From an uncultured bacterium (GTDB lineage: Bacteria > Bacillota > Bacilli > Lactobacillales > Lactobacillaceae), in contig CAJMLF010000020.1 in the NCBI GenBank assembly GCA_905214235.1, positions 1-35,066 on the forward strand: 35,066 nucleotides of DNA, given 5' to 3'. Position numbers and translations under genes: made by a program. Below are positions 1 to 6,561 of the stretch, in pieces. The notes under the pieces are model-generated. The model saw nothing but the letters and a program-made list of their open reading frames with translations, made no database searches and was not told the origin of the DNA. Each line of letters starts with the position of its first letter. Positions within the stretch are counted from its first letter, which is position 1.

Positions 1-836
1 ATGTCGGATGGCTTAACTTCACTACCGAAGTATGGCTTCAGTTGGTGGTTGTAGTCCTGGGTGAAGAAGCCTTCTTTGTTCAGCTTGGTAATTTCCTTGT
101 TACTCCAGTTGAGGAGGGAAGTGTTGCCCTTCTTAACCGCTGGGGCGATGTATTGGTGAGGGCCCACGCTCTTAATCCCCACAGTGTACTTCGGGTTCTT
201 CTTAACCCAAGCGTAGAGGTAGGAGTTATCGTCAGCTAAGGCCGCACCCCGGTTGTTCTTGAGGGCGTTAAACTGTTGCGTCTTGGAGTCGAACTTCAGG
301 AGTTGGACGCCCGGTTGCTTCGTGGTGAAGTAGTTCTCGGCCGTGGTCCCCTTGGTAACGATGACTTTCTTGCCCTTCAGTTGGCTGATCTTGGTGATCT
401 TCTTGTCCTTTGGTGATACGACCCCGACAGAAACCTTCATGTATGGCTTAGCAAAGGAAACGGCCTGCTTCCGTTCTGGCGTTACCGTGAAGTTAGCCAG
501 GACAATGTCAGCCTTGTTGGAGTTCAGGGTGTCCACTCGGTTGTTGGCGTTAACCTGGACGAACTTCGGCTTAACGCCCAGGTCCTTGGCCATCCGACGG
601 GCTAATTCAACGTCATAGCCGACCCGCTTACCATCCTTGTTGACCCAGCCGTATGGTGGCAGGTCCCCAAAGACAGCGACCCGGAGTTGGCCCCGCTTCT
701 TGATGGCGCTCACCGTACTGGCGTTGTCAGCAGCGTGAACGTGGGTTGGCTTAACAGCATTAGCGCCCACAAAGAGGGCAGCGGCGCCGGCGAGCACAGC
801 ACCGGCGGTAATGATTTTCTTCCAATTAAACTTCAT
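1..836 (-). CDS. Amino-acid ABC transporter solute-binding protein, CjaA-like, probably cysteine-binding (3' end outside window)
   Basis: The gene starts with ATG at 836 and runs off the left edge, so the last residues are missing. It encodes a periplasmic-binding-protein type II fold of the polar amino acid family. The N-terminus (MKFNWKK, then a hydrophobic stretch ending near VHAADN at about residue 36) is a Sec signal peptide. No lipobox cysteine is visible, which is unusual for a Gram-positive binding protein. Internal segments such as VFGDLPPYGWV, YDVELARRMAKDLG, ANFTVTPERKQAVSFAKPYM and IAPAVKKGN resemble, from memory, the cysteine-binding CjaA protein of Campylobacter. The gene is last in a permease–permease–ATPase–binding protein operon, 21 nt after the ATPase gene. 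Cysteine specificity is an inference from this similarity and from the cysteine-rich leader peptide upstream; another polar amino acid is possible. Confidence 0.85.
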   Translation of the reverse strand, partial: MKFNWKKIITAGAVLAGAAALFVGANAVKPTHVHAADNASTVSAIKKRGQLRVAVFGDLPPYGWVNKDGKRVGYDVELARRMAKDLGVKPKFVQVNANNRVDTLNSNKADIVLANFTVTPERKQAVSFAKPYMKVSVGVVSPKDKKITKISQLKGKKVIVTKGTTAENYFTTKQPGVQLLKFDSKTQQFNALKNNRGAALADDNSYLYAWVKKNPKYTVGIKSVGPHQYIAPAVKKGNTSLLNWSNKEITKLNKEGFFTQDYNHQLKPYFGSEVKPSD

Positions 837-857
837 AACTATCAATCTCCTTCTCAA

Positions 858-1598
858 TTAGAAATCCATACTGTTCAAGAACTCGGCGGCCCGCTCCGTC
901 TGGGGATGGTCAAAGAATTGCTTCCCCGGCGTCCCTTCCAGAATCTTTCCCTTTTCAAGGAAGAGGACCTTGTCAGCAATCTTGGCGGCAAAGTTCATTT
1001 CGTGAGTGACAATAATCATGGTCATGTGGTCCTGGTCTGATAGCTCCTTGATGATCTCCAGGACACCGCGAACCATCTCAGGGTCGAGGGAGGCGGTAAC
1101 TTCATCGAAGAGCATCAGCTCCGGGTGCATGGCCAGGGCCCGGACAATCGCAATTCGCTGCTTCTGGCCCCCCGAGAGTTGTCGGGGGTAGGAATCAGCG
1201 TGTTCCCGCAATTCTACCCGGTCTAACAGGGCCAGGGCTTCCTTACGCACTTCTTCCTTATCGCGGCCCTGAACCTTGGTCGGGGCCAGGAGGATGTTAT
1301 CCATCACGGTCAGGTTCGGGAAGAGGTCATAGCTCTGAAAGACCATGCCAATTTTTTGGCGGAGGGCCTGCCACTGCTTGGGACCCGGCTCAACCTTCTT
1401 TCCTTGAAAGTAGATCGTCCCCTTACGGTAGGGCTCTAGGCCATTAAGGGTCCGGATCAGGGTACTTTTACCAGAACCTGAGGGCCCCAGCAGGGTGACC
1501 ACTTCACCCTTATTGATTGAAAAGTTAATGTCGTGGAGGGCTTGCCAGTCCCCGTAGTATTTATCGAGGTGTTCAACTTTTAATATTTCTTCTGCCAT
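858..1598 (-). CDS. Polar amino acid ABC transporter ATP-binding protein
   Basis: This 246-residue ATPase energises the importer made with the two permeases upstream and the binding protein downstream. Walker A is GPSGSGKST (about residues 38–46), the Q-loop lies in VFQSYDLFP, the ABC signature is LSGGQKQR (about 142–149), Walker B is ELMLFDEVTASLDPE (about 159–173), and the switch histidine is in IIVTHEM. Length and motifs match the GlnQ/HisP group of amino acid importers. The ATG at 1598 is preceded by a GAAGGTGA ribosome binding site, 17 nt after the upstream permease stop. The substrate cannot be read from the ATPase itself; cysteine is suggested only by the operon leader and binding protein. 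Confidence 0.93.
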   Translation of the reverse strand: MAEEILKVEHLDKYYGDWQALHDINFSINKGEVVTLLGPSGSGKSTLIRTLNGLEPYRKGTIYFQGKKVEPGPKQWQALRQKIGMVFQSYDLFPNLTVMDNILLAPTKVQGRDKEEVRKEALALLDRVELREHADSYPRQLSGGQKQRIAIVRALAMHPELMLFDEVTASLDPEMVRGVLEIIKELSDQDHMTMIIVTHEMNFAAKIADKVLFLEKGKILEGTPGKQFFDHPQTERAAEFLNSMDF

Positions 1599-1615
1599 CG
1601 TTTCACCTTCTCAAA

Positions 1616-2293
1616 TTAGTATTTCTGTTTGGCAGTTAAGTGCTTTGCCCACCGGGAAAGGGGGTAGTCGATGATAAAGTAGAGGATAAAGATCAAGCCG
1701 TAGACCCAGAAGACCCCGGTTGGGTAGTTCTGGTTGTTCGCCTCGATGATTTGCTGACCAACGTTGATCACGTCCATGATGCTGATCATCAACAGGAGGG
1801 AGGTTGTCTTGATAACCCGGGTTGACAGGTTGATCGTCGCCGGCAGTTCCAGGCGGATTGCTTGGGGCAATAAGACGTAGCGGAAGAGCTGCCACTGGTT
1901 CAAGCCGAGGGCCAAACCGGATTCCCGCTGGTGGACGGGGATGGATTCCAGCGCCCCCCGGACGATATCACTGAACTCGGCGGATACCCATAGGGAGAAG
2001 GCCAGCACGGCCATCCAGGTTGCCGGCCAGTTGACATTGAACTGGCGGGGCAGGATGTAGTAGGCCAAGAACAGCAGGACCACGGTCGGGACAATCCGGA
2101 AGAACTCCAGGTACATGAGGAGGATAAAGCGGATGACCCGGTTGTGCAGGGTCCGCAGCATCCCCAGGATGGTTCCCAGGGCCAGGCCGATTACAAGGGA
2201 GATAGCCGCAATCCACACGGCGGTCCATAAACCGCCCATCAAGCGGGCAAAGTTGGTGCCTTCAAATAAGACGTTAATCCCCGAATGTGCCAT
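1616..2293 (-). CDS. Polar amino acid ABC transporter permease (second permease)
   Basis: A 225-residue integral membrane protein of the HisM/GlnP permease family. Hydrophobic helices are apparent around residues 20–45, 55–80, 93–110 and 190–215. The cytoplasmic EAA-type coupling loop that contacts the ATPase is ESGLALGLNQWQLFRYVLLP (residues about 143–162). Its ATG overlaps the end of the preceding permease gene by 20 nt, pointing to translational coupling and a heteromeric permease pair. It is followed closely by the ATPase gene. Family and role are secure; the substrate is inferred from context. Confidence 0.92.
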   Translation of the reverse strand: MAHSGINVLFEGTNFARLMGGLWTAVWIAAISLVIGLALGTILGMLRTLHNRVIRFILLMYLEFFRIVPTVVLLFLAYYILPRQFNVNWPATWMAVLAFSLWVSAEFSDIVRGALESIPVHQRESGLALGLNQWQLFRYVLLPQAIRLELPATINLSTRVIKTTSLLLMISIMDVINVGQQIIEANNQNYPTGVFWVYGLIFILYFIIDYPLSRWAKHLTAKQKY

Positions 2294-2933
2294 AGCGAAC
2301 CCTCCTTTCGAGCCAGGTTAAGAAGACAATTAGTGGAATCAAGATGATTGCGTAGGCGACTACCAGGACGAAGAGGTATTCGTTGGATTGGTAGTACATA
2401 CCGATCAGATCCAATGCGGTATTGGTCAGTTCCGGGATGGCAATCACCGAGAAAATCGACGTTTCCTTGATTAGGAAAATGATGTTGGCCGCCAGGGCCG
2501 GCATACTCAGGGCAAACCCCTGGGGGAAGACGATGTAGCGGGCAAGCTGGAAATTACTCATCCCCAGCGCCCGGCCACTGTCGAGCTGGCTCCTACTAAC
2601 CCCGTTAAAGCCGCCGGTAAAACCTTCTGCCATGTAGGCGCCACCCAAAAATATCAGGCCGATAATCCCACAGGTCTGGGCCGCCATTTTAATTCCCATT
2701 ACCGGGAAAGCATAATATAAGAAAAATAGCTGAATAAGCAAAGGCGTGTTACGGGCGATTTCGACGTAGGCACCAACAATCTTTCCAATAACCGGAACCC
2801 GGAAGTACTGGATTAAGCTGCTGATGATTCCGACAATGATTGCCCCAATGATCCCGATAAATGATAGCCACAGGGTTAACTTGAACCCCTGGGCGAACTC
2901 GGGAAGGCTTTGCTGAATCACTGTCCAATTCAT
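2274..2933 (-). CDS. Polar amino acid ABC transporter permease (first gene of the operon)
   Basis: A 219-residue permease with an N-terminal helix (about residues 17–40), a periplasmic/pore segment with RNTPLLIQLFFLYYAFP typical of HisM/GlnP permeases, and the EAA loop SGRALGMSNFQLARYIVFPQ (about 118–137). C-terminal helices are near residues 175–205. It is the first structural gene after the attenuator leader. A strong AAGGAGG ribosome binding site at 2944–2950 precedes the ATG at 2933 by 10 nt. Expression of this gene and the three that follow should depend on read-through of the upstream leader terminator. Confidence 0.92.
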   Translation of the reverse strand: MNWTVIQQSLPEFAQGFKLTLWLSFIGIIGAIIVGIISSLIQYFRVPVIGKIVGAYVEIARNTPLLIQLFFLYYAFPVMGIKMAAQTCGIIGLIFLGGAYMAEGFTGGFNGVSRSQLDSGRALGMSNFQLARYIVFPQGFALSMPALAANIIFLIKETSIFSVIAIPELTNTALDLIGMYYQSNEYLFVLVVAYAIILIPLIVFLTWLERRVRYGTFGD

Positions 2934-2960
2934 TCCAATTCAACCTCCTTTTGATCATCA

Positions 2961-3060
2961 GCTAGTTAAAAACAAAAAAAGCCTGCAATTCGATCCAGAA
3001 TCGCAGGCTTAGTTTTTGAGTGACTGGGCATGGACGGACCCAGTGCGGCTTTTAACTAGC
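2961..3060 (-). promoter_or_regulatory. Antiterminator/terminator switch of a leader-peptide attenuator
   Basis: On the transcribed (minus) strand, segment 3060–3050 (GCTAGTTAAAA) is an exact complement of 2971–2961 just beyond the terminator. The adjoining segment 3053–3044 (AAAAGCCGCA) pairs with the terminator 3' arm at 2987–2977 (one bulged A). Together these make an alternative stem of about 16 bp that cannot coexist with the terminator. The 5' strand of this alternative stem covers the leader stop codon (3054–3052), so a ribosome finishing the leader peptide would block it and let the terminator form. A small hairpin (3044–3039 with 3028–3023, ACTGGG/CCCAGT) lies between. Pairings are read directly; the regulatory reading is inference. 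Confidence 0.7.
2972..3010 (-). terminator. Intrinsic terminator inside the ABC operon leader
   Basis: On the minus strand, AAGCCTGCGATTC and GAATTGCAGGCTT form a 13-bp stem with one G·U pair and a 6-nt loop (TGGATC). Seven Ts, a G and five more Ts follow directly. It sits between the promoter and the first permease gene, so it can only make sense as a conditional (attenuator) terminator. Confidence 0.9.
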
Positions 3061-3153
3061 AGTACGAATACTGAATTTAACTATGTCAAAAAGCATGTTG
3101 CAAGAAGAACAACATGAACAACAAGCTTGCATTGGCATAGTAGAGTTCAGCAT
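3052..3153 (-). CDS. Cysteine-rich leader peptide (33 aa), upstream of the ABC importer
   Basis: A short reading frame lies 27 nt downstream of the predicted transcription start. An AAAGGGG ribosome binding site (3170–3164) precedes the ATG at 3153 by 10 nt; in-frame ATGs at 3138 and 3132 are alternatives. Residues 10–18 read ACCSCCSSC, giving five cysteines in an eight-codon run (TGT TGT TCA TGT TGT TCT TCT TGC, 3123–3100), far above chance in a low-cysteine bacterium. The frame ends at TAA 3054–3052, within the 5' strand of the predicted antiterminator. The Cys codons lie in the loop of a long interrupted hairpin: 3164–3158 pairs with 3068–3062, 3152–3146 with 3075–3069, 3140–3136 with 3085–3081, and 3116–3110 with 3100–3094. 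It is most likely a sensor of charged tRNA-Cys, not a functional protein. Confidence 0.75.
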   Translation of the reverse strand: MLNSTMPMQACCSCCSSCNMLFDIVKFSIRTAS

Positions 3154-3186
3154 TAAGTTCGTACCCCTTTCGTAATGATTGCTTGT

Positions 3187-3215
3187 ATTTTAATCCGTTT
3201 TTAATTTTATGTCAA
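3187..3215 (-). promoter_or_regulatory. SigmaA promoter of the ABC importer operon
   Basis: On the minus strand a consensus TTGACA (3215–3210), a 17-nt spacer and TAAAAT (3192–3187) are present, placing transcription start near 3180. Just upstream an inverted repeat CTAAC–aaaaa–GTTAG (3239–3225) could be an operator, but I cannot assign a regulator. Confidence 0.85.
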
Positions 3216-3273
3216 TAGTTTTTGCTAACTTTTTGTTAGTCTATTTCTAATAGTAAAGATAACCATGAATTTT

Positions 3274-3302
3274 TTGAAATTTGCTAAAGCAAAAAATAAA
3301 AT
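3274..3302 (+). promoter_or_regulatory. SigmaA promoter, plus strand
   Basis: TTGAAA (3274–3279), a 17-nt spacer and TAAAAT (3297–3302) form a good promoter pointing right. It is nearly 190 nt before the next gene start, so it makes either a long leader for the small membrane protein gene or a separate small RNA. Confidence 0.65.
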
Positions 3303-3308
3303 TAATGG

Positions 3309-3405
3309 TAGAATATCTAAGGGAGCCATGGCATTCACGTCATAGTTCCCCTAGTAGAAGTATGTTGGCGAAGGTGATTGCATTATCGCCTTCGCCCTTT
3401 ATTAT
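3309..3405 (+). ncRNA. Candidate small RNA or structured 5' leader
   Basis: Downstream of the promoter the transcript would hold two hairpins. The first pairs GGGAGCCATG (3321–3330) with CATAGTTCCC (3341–3350), with one mismatch. The second pairs GGCGAAGGTGAT (3367–3378) with ATCGCCTTCGCC (3385–3396), a 12-bp stem with a 6-nt loop. The second is followed by CTTTATTATAAC, a mediocre U-tract, so it may be a terminator or part of a riboswitch-like leader of the gene at 3492. I do not recognise a known RNA family. Confidence 0.35.
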
Positions 3406-3491
3406 AACAAAATTTTTAGCCGAAAGTTCCTAAAATGAAATAAAATCGCTTATTATTAGACGTTATCGACTTATAAGGGAGGATAAACACT

Positions 3492-3734
3492 ATGCGCGCA
3501 AAGGTTTCGCTGCTCCTCGTAGTTTTTGGAATTATTATTGCCATTTTCTCATTTACGATGACGGGTCAGGCCAAAATGGCCGCCTTTGTCCTCGGCCTGA
3601 TCATTGCCATCGGTGGCCTAATCATGCTCTTATTTAAGGACCAGTTTGTCCGCAGCCACCGTGGCTTTAGCTTGATTATCGCCATCTTCTTCATTGCCCT
3701 GATCATTGGTTACGCTTTTAAGATCTTAAACTAG
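3492..3734 (+). CDS. Small membrane protein of unknown function (80 aa)
   Basis: Three hydrophobic segments are clear, at about residues 4–23, 29–47 and 58–76. They are separated by short polar turns, one containing the basic stretch KDQFVRSHRG. There are no cysteines and no catalytic-looking motif. The ATG follows an AAGGGAGGA ribosome binding site at a good distance. The gene's 3' end overlaps the convergent SOS cassette by 17 nt. I do not recognise a characterised family. The long upstream region with a promoter and hairpins suggests it may be regulated at RNA level. Confidence 0.75.
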   Translation: MRAKVSLLLVVFGIIIAIFSFTMTGQAKMAAFVLGLIIAIGGLIMLLFKDQFVRSHRGFSLIIAIFFIALIIGYAFKILN

Positions 3735-3894
3735 GCGCCTGGCCGTCGATGTATTGGCGGTGCTTTTTGAGGGCGGCGGTGTGCTCGGATAAGAAGAAGC
3801 CGCTCCACTTGATCTTGCCACGGTCGTGGTAGTAGTACTTGAAGAAGTTATCCGCGACTGCGGCCGCCTCGTTATCGTTATAAATATGAACCAT
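3718..3894 (-). CDS. Hypothetical protein, third gene of the SOS cassette (58 aa)
   Basis: The likely start is the ATG at 3894. It lies 1 nt after the stop of the preceding gene and is preceded by GAAAGG at proper spacing; a longer in-frame extension would run into the upstream gene and is not favoured. The product is a soluble, aromatic- and charge-rich peptide (MVHIYNDNEAAAVADNFFKYYYHDRG...). The family is unknown to me. Tight packing after the polymerase gene and the 115-residue gene suggests co-induction by DNA damage. Its 3' end overlaps the convergent gene by 17 nt. Confidence 0.6.
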   Translation of the reverse strand: MVHIYNDNEAAAVADNFFKYYYHDRGKIKWSGFFLSEHTAALKKHRQYIDGQAPSLRS

Positions 3895-3895
3895 G

Positions 3896-4243
3896 TTAAC
3901 CAACCTTTCGCGATAATTGTCGTCGTTGTTCCTTAGTGAAGTTCGTGTGGACAAAGGTGAAGTGGTAGGTTCGCCGCACCACCATTAAAATTGCTAGTAA
4001 ATTTGTAAAGCTGAGGCCCGGGTACCGTGCCAGTGGAATTGACCGCTGGTAGGTACCCTTTCTTTTTATGTTGAAGAAGAGGCTGTAGCCGTTATCGGGC
4101 GCAAAGTAATTGACCCCGACCCGGTATTCAGTTTTGGGAAGGGCCTTAAATAGTTTGCCCATCCGGTCAACCAATAATTGTCCCTGCTTTTCATTCCAAG
4201 CTTTGTCCACCGTTGTGGCCGCCAACAAGTCCTGCACGTTCAA
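3896..4243 (-). CDS. Hypothetical protein, second gene of the SOS cassette (115 aa)
   Basis: The start is read as TTG at 4243 because an excellent AAAGGGGG ribosome binding site lies 8 nt upstream; this places the start 53 nt inside the 3' end of the polymerase gene, a sign of translational coupling. The protein is soluble and basic at the C-terminus (TNFTKEQRRQLSRKVG), with a central hydrophobic patch around LLAILMVV. I recognise no catalytic motif. Position suggests a partner or modulator of the Y-family polymerase, comparable in place but not evidently in sequence to the small YolD-like proteins next to such polymerases in Bacillus. Confidence 0.65.
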   Translation of the reverse strand: MNVQDLLAATTVDKAWNEKQGQLLVDRMGKLFKALPKTEYRVGVNYFAPDNGYSLFFNIKRKGTYQRSIPLARYPGLSFTNLLAILMVVRRTYHFTFVHTNFTKEQRRQLSRKVG

Positions 4244-5489
4244 TGAAGGTGCCCCCTTTCTTCAGACTATTGGCCCGCATGATGGCCGTTTTCCCGTACT
4301 TCTTGCGGATCGCGTCCATTGTTTCCTCGAGGCTGATTGCCGTGGGCTTGGGAACATTAAAAATATTTAATTGTTCGCCATAGCGGTCCGTCAGCCGGGT
4401 GCAGGAGACCGCCACCGTCCGCACCGGAGAGCGGTGGTCCCAGTATTTCTCAAAGATAAAGATCAGCTGGTGGTTGATTGTTGCCGTCTCGGCGGTGGAG
4501 ACGCTGAGCTTTAGGGAGTGGGCAAAACCGGTCCGGCCGTCCTCGTCCACCACCCCCAGGGAGTAACCAATGCCCAGGAAAACGCCCCGGCACTGCTTAT
4601 GGTGGGCCCGCAGCCGGGCGGCTACCTGGGCGCCAATTTCTCTGATCACCACCTCGATCTCGTCCTGTTCGGCATAGTCGCGGGGAAGGACCTGGGAGTT
4701 ACCGAGTGACTTGTCCTTGTGGAGGATCGTCTCCTGGAGGTTTGTCCGGTCGATCCCCCAGGCGGTTGCGTACAGTTGGGTACCCATGATGCCTAGGGCC
4801 CGCTTTAGTTCGAAGGGGTTGCAGTGGGCCAGCTCATTCATGTTGTGAATCCCCAGGCGGGCGAGGTTGGCCTGGGTCCGGACGTTGATTCCCCAGACGT
4901 CCGTGATGTTGGGAATCGTCCAGATCTTTTGCCGGACCGTCTGGTTGGTGATGACGCCAATGAATTCCCGGTTGTGCTTGGCGTAGATATCCAGGGCAAT
5001 CTTAGCCTGGAGAGGGTTATTGCCTAGACCAACCGTCGTCACTAGTCCCTGCTCGGCCTTGACCTGGCGCTGGATCTTTCGGATTACCTGGAGGATGTTA
5101 TTGCCGAAGAGACGCCAGGAGTGGGTGATGTCCAGGATCGACTCGTCAATGGAGTAGGGGAGGAGGTCCTCGTCGGCGCAGTACTGGTTAAAGATGTGGT
5201 TAACTGCCAGGTTCTTTTCGATGTACAGGTTCATCCGGGGCGGGACGACAATTAGGCGCTCGTCGTTGGGGATGTCGCGCTTCCGGTTGACGTTTGAAAT
5301 GTGGAAGAGCTGCTTGGCCATCGGTGAGGAGGCCATCACGAGTCCACCACCAGTATTTGCCGCCTCCGACATGACGACGAGAGGAGTGGTTAAGGGGTCG
5401 AGCCCCCGCATTGCACACTCGACGGTTGCGTAAAATGATTTGTTGTCAATCACCAGGAAGACCCCGGCCGGTTCGTTTGCATAGTCCAT
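4191..5489 (-). CDS. Y-family (UmuC/UvrX-type) translesion DNA polymerase
   Basis: The protein (432 aa from the ATG at 5489) is an error-prone polymerase that copies past DNA lesions. The first catalytic aspartate is in FLVIDNKSFYATVE (residues about 12–25), and the acidic pair of the active site in YSIDESILDI (about 112–121). The helix-hairpin-helix region follows (VWGINVRTQANLARLGI), then the little-finger domain. The ATG at 5489 is chosen because GGAGAGAGG lies 4 nt before it; an upstream in-frame ATG at 5507 would contain the ribosome binding site. Length matches the UvrX/YqjW group of Gram-positive UmuC-like enzymes. Two LexA boxes upstream mark it as SOS-regulated. Confidence 0.92.
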   Translation of the reverse strand: MDYANEPAGVFLVIDNKSFYATVECAMRGLDPLTTPLVVMSEAANTGGGLVMASSPMAKQLFHISNVNRKRDIPNDERLIVVPPRMNLYIEKNLAVNHIFNQYCADEDLLPYSIDESILDITHSWRLFGNNILQVIRKIQRQVKAEQGLVTTVGLGNNPLQAKIALDIYAKHNREFIGVITNQTVRQKIWTIPNITDVWGINVRTQANLARLGIHNMNELAHCNPFELKRALGIMGTQLYATAWGIDRTNLQETILHKDKSLGNSQVLPRDYAEQDEIEVVIREIGAQVAARLRAHHKQCRGVFLGIGYSLGVVDEDGRTGFAHSLKLSVSTAETATINHQLIFIFEKYWDHRSPVRTVAVSCTRLTDRYGEQLNIFNVPKPTAISLEETMDAIRKKYGKTAIMRANSLKKGGTFIERAGLVGGHNGGQSLE

Positions 5490-5500
5490 TTTCCTCTCTC

Positions 5501-5514
5501 CAAACATTTGTTCG
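5501..5514 (-). promoter_or_regulatory. LexA (SOS) box, proximal
   Basis: The minus strand reads CGAACAAATGTTTG, one base off the Gram-positive LexA consensus CGAACnnnnGTTCG. It lies just upstream of the polymerase ribosome binding site. Confidence 0.8.
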
Positions 5515-5530
5515 TTTAAAATATATCATA

Positions 5531-5544
5531 AGAACATCTGTTCG
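5531..5544 (-). promoter_or_regulatory. LexA (SOS) box, distal
   Basis: The minus strand reads CGAACAGATGTTCT, one base off consensus. It is spaced 30 bp centre to centre from the proximal box (about three helical turns). A TATGAT-like –10 lies between the boxes, so LexA at either site should block the promoter. Confidence 0.85.
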
Positions 5545-5551
5545 TAAAGAG

Positions 5552-5595
5552 AAAAAATAAAAAGGAACCGGTGAAATTTTCTCATCACTGGTCCC
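5552..5595 (-). terminator. Terminator of the HAD phosphatase gene
   Basis: On the minus strand GGGACCAGTGA pairs with TCACCGGTTCC (10 of 11 positions), followed by TTTTTATTTTTT. It isolates the HAD gene from the SOS cassette downstream. Confidence 0.85.
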
Positions 5596-5609
5596 TAGAC
5601 TATTTAATC

Positions 5610-6422
5610 CTAAATTGCCAGCTTGAAGTAGTCCTGGAGGTACTTCGCCAGGCCGTTGTGGTCGTTATCCACGGTGGTAACGTCGTCGGCGATGTTCAGG
5701 ATGTCCGGAACCGCGTTCTTCATCGCGACACCCCGGCCCGCTGCATCAAGCATCTCGAGGTCGTTGTGTTCGTCCCCGAAGGCAATGATGTTTTGCCGGC
5801 TGATGTTGTACTGCTTGGCAATGTAGAACATCCCCGACTCCTTGTGGGTACCGCGGTGGATCAGCTCCAGGATATTGTAGGAGCCACCCCATACCCGGGG
5901 CTCGACAAAGTCTCCGTACTTCTGGTTGACGGCCTTGATGATCTTCTGCTCCTCACCAGGCTGGTACTCAATTGTTAAGGCAATCGGGTCCTCGTTAAGG
6001 TTGTGGTGGGTCAGCAGCTGGTCCTTGGTCAGGTGGTCCGGTAGAAACTCGGGCAGGTCCTTGGTCGGGTGGTTTGCCCAGACGTGGAACTTATCCTCCA
6101 CCGTGATGGTCTTGATGCTGAGCTCCTGCTGGTGGTCAAGCAGGTCGAGGGCTAGCTCCCGGGTCAGTTCAACGGCATATTCCTTGTCCCAGGCCTCATG
6201 GGGGATGTGGGTGAGGGCCCCGTTAAAGTTGACCATCGGGGTCTTGATGCCAATTTGGTCGTAGATGTGGCGGGCAATCCGGTAGGGCCGGCCGGTAATG
6301 ATACTGACGATGTGCCCTTCGGCAGCTGCCGCCCGCAGGGTCTTGATGGTTTCGGCGGTCAAAGCCGACTTGTTATTGAGGGTGGTGCCGTCGAGGTCGA
6401 GGGCAATTAAGTGCTGATTCAC
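5610..6422 (-). CDS. Cof-type HAD-IIB family sugar/nucleotide phosphatase
   Basis: A 270-residue cytosolic haloacid-dehalogenase phosphatase of the Cof/YidA type. Motif I is ALDLDGTTL with the nucleophile and acid/base aspartates near residues 8 and 10, motif II is SIITGRP (about 40–46), and motifs III/IV are in HKESG and IAFGDEHNDLEML (about 205–220). The inserted type IIB cap lies between motifs II and III. The GTG at 6422 is the probable start because AAGGAG lies 8 nt upstream; an earlier in-frame start would overlap that site. It is monocistronic, with its own promoter and terminator. Substrate cannot be predicted; family members usually act on phosphorylated sugars or flavin/pyridoxal precursors. 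Confidence 0.9.
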   Translation of the reverse strand: MNQHLIALDLDGTTLNNKSALTAETIKTLRAAAAEGHIVSIITGRPYRIARHIYDQIGIKTPMVNFNGALTHIPHEAWDKEYAVELTRELALDLLDHQQELSIKTITVEDKFHVWANHPTKDLPEFLPDHLTKDQLLTHHNLNEDPIALTIEYQPGEEQKIIKAVNQKYGDFVEPRVWGGSYNILELIHRGTHKESGMFYIAKQYNISRQNIIAFGDEHNDLEMLDAAGRGVAMKNAVPDILNIADDVTTVDNDHNGLAKYLQDYFKLAI

Positions 6423-6459
6423 ATCATTCACTCCTTCGTGCAAAATTCGTTATCCAAAC

Positions 6460-6488
6460 ATTATACGTGAATTGGGCCCAAAAGTGAA
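6460..6488 (-). promoter_or_regulatory. Promoter of the HAD phosphatase gene
   Basis: On the minus strand TTCACT (6488–6483), a 17-nt spacer and a consensus TATAAT (6465–6460) precede the GTG start by about 40 nt. The –35 is weak. Confidence 0.65.
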
Positions 6489-6561
6489 CCAATTAGTAGG
6501 TGGTCAGTTTTGCTGGGCGCCAAAATACGGTACAATGATGAAAGAGAAATGGGGAATTAAA

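Noticed and set aside
2941..3180. T-box or SAM riboswitch in the ABC operon leader
   Set aside because: No T-box sequence (AGGGTGGNACCGCG-like) and no S-box core is present; the leader-peptide attenuator explains the structure better.
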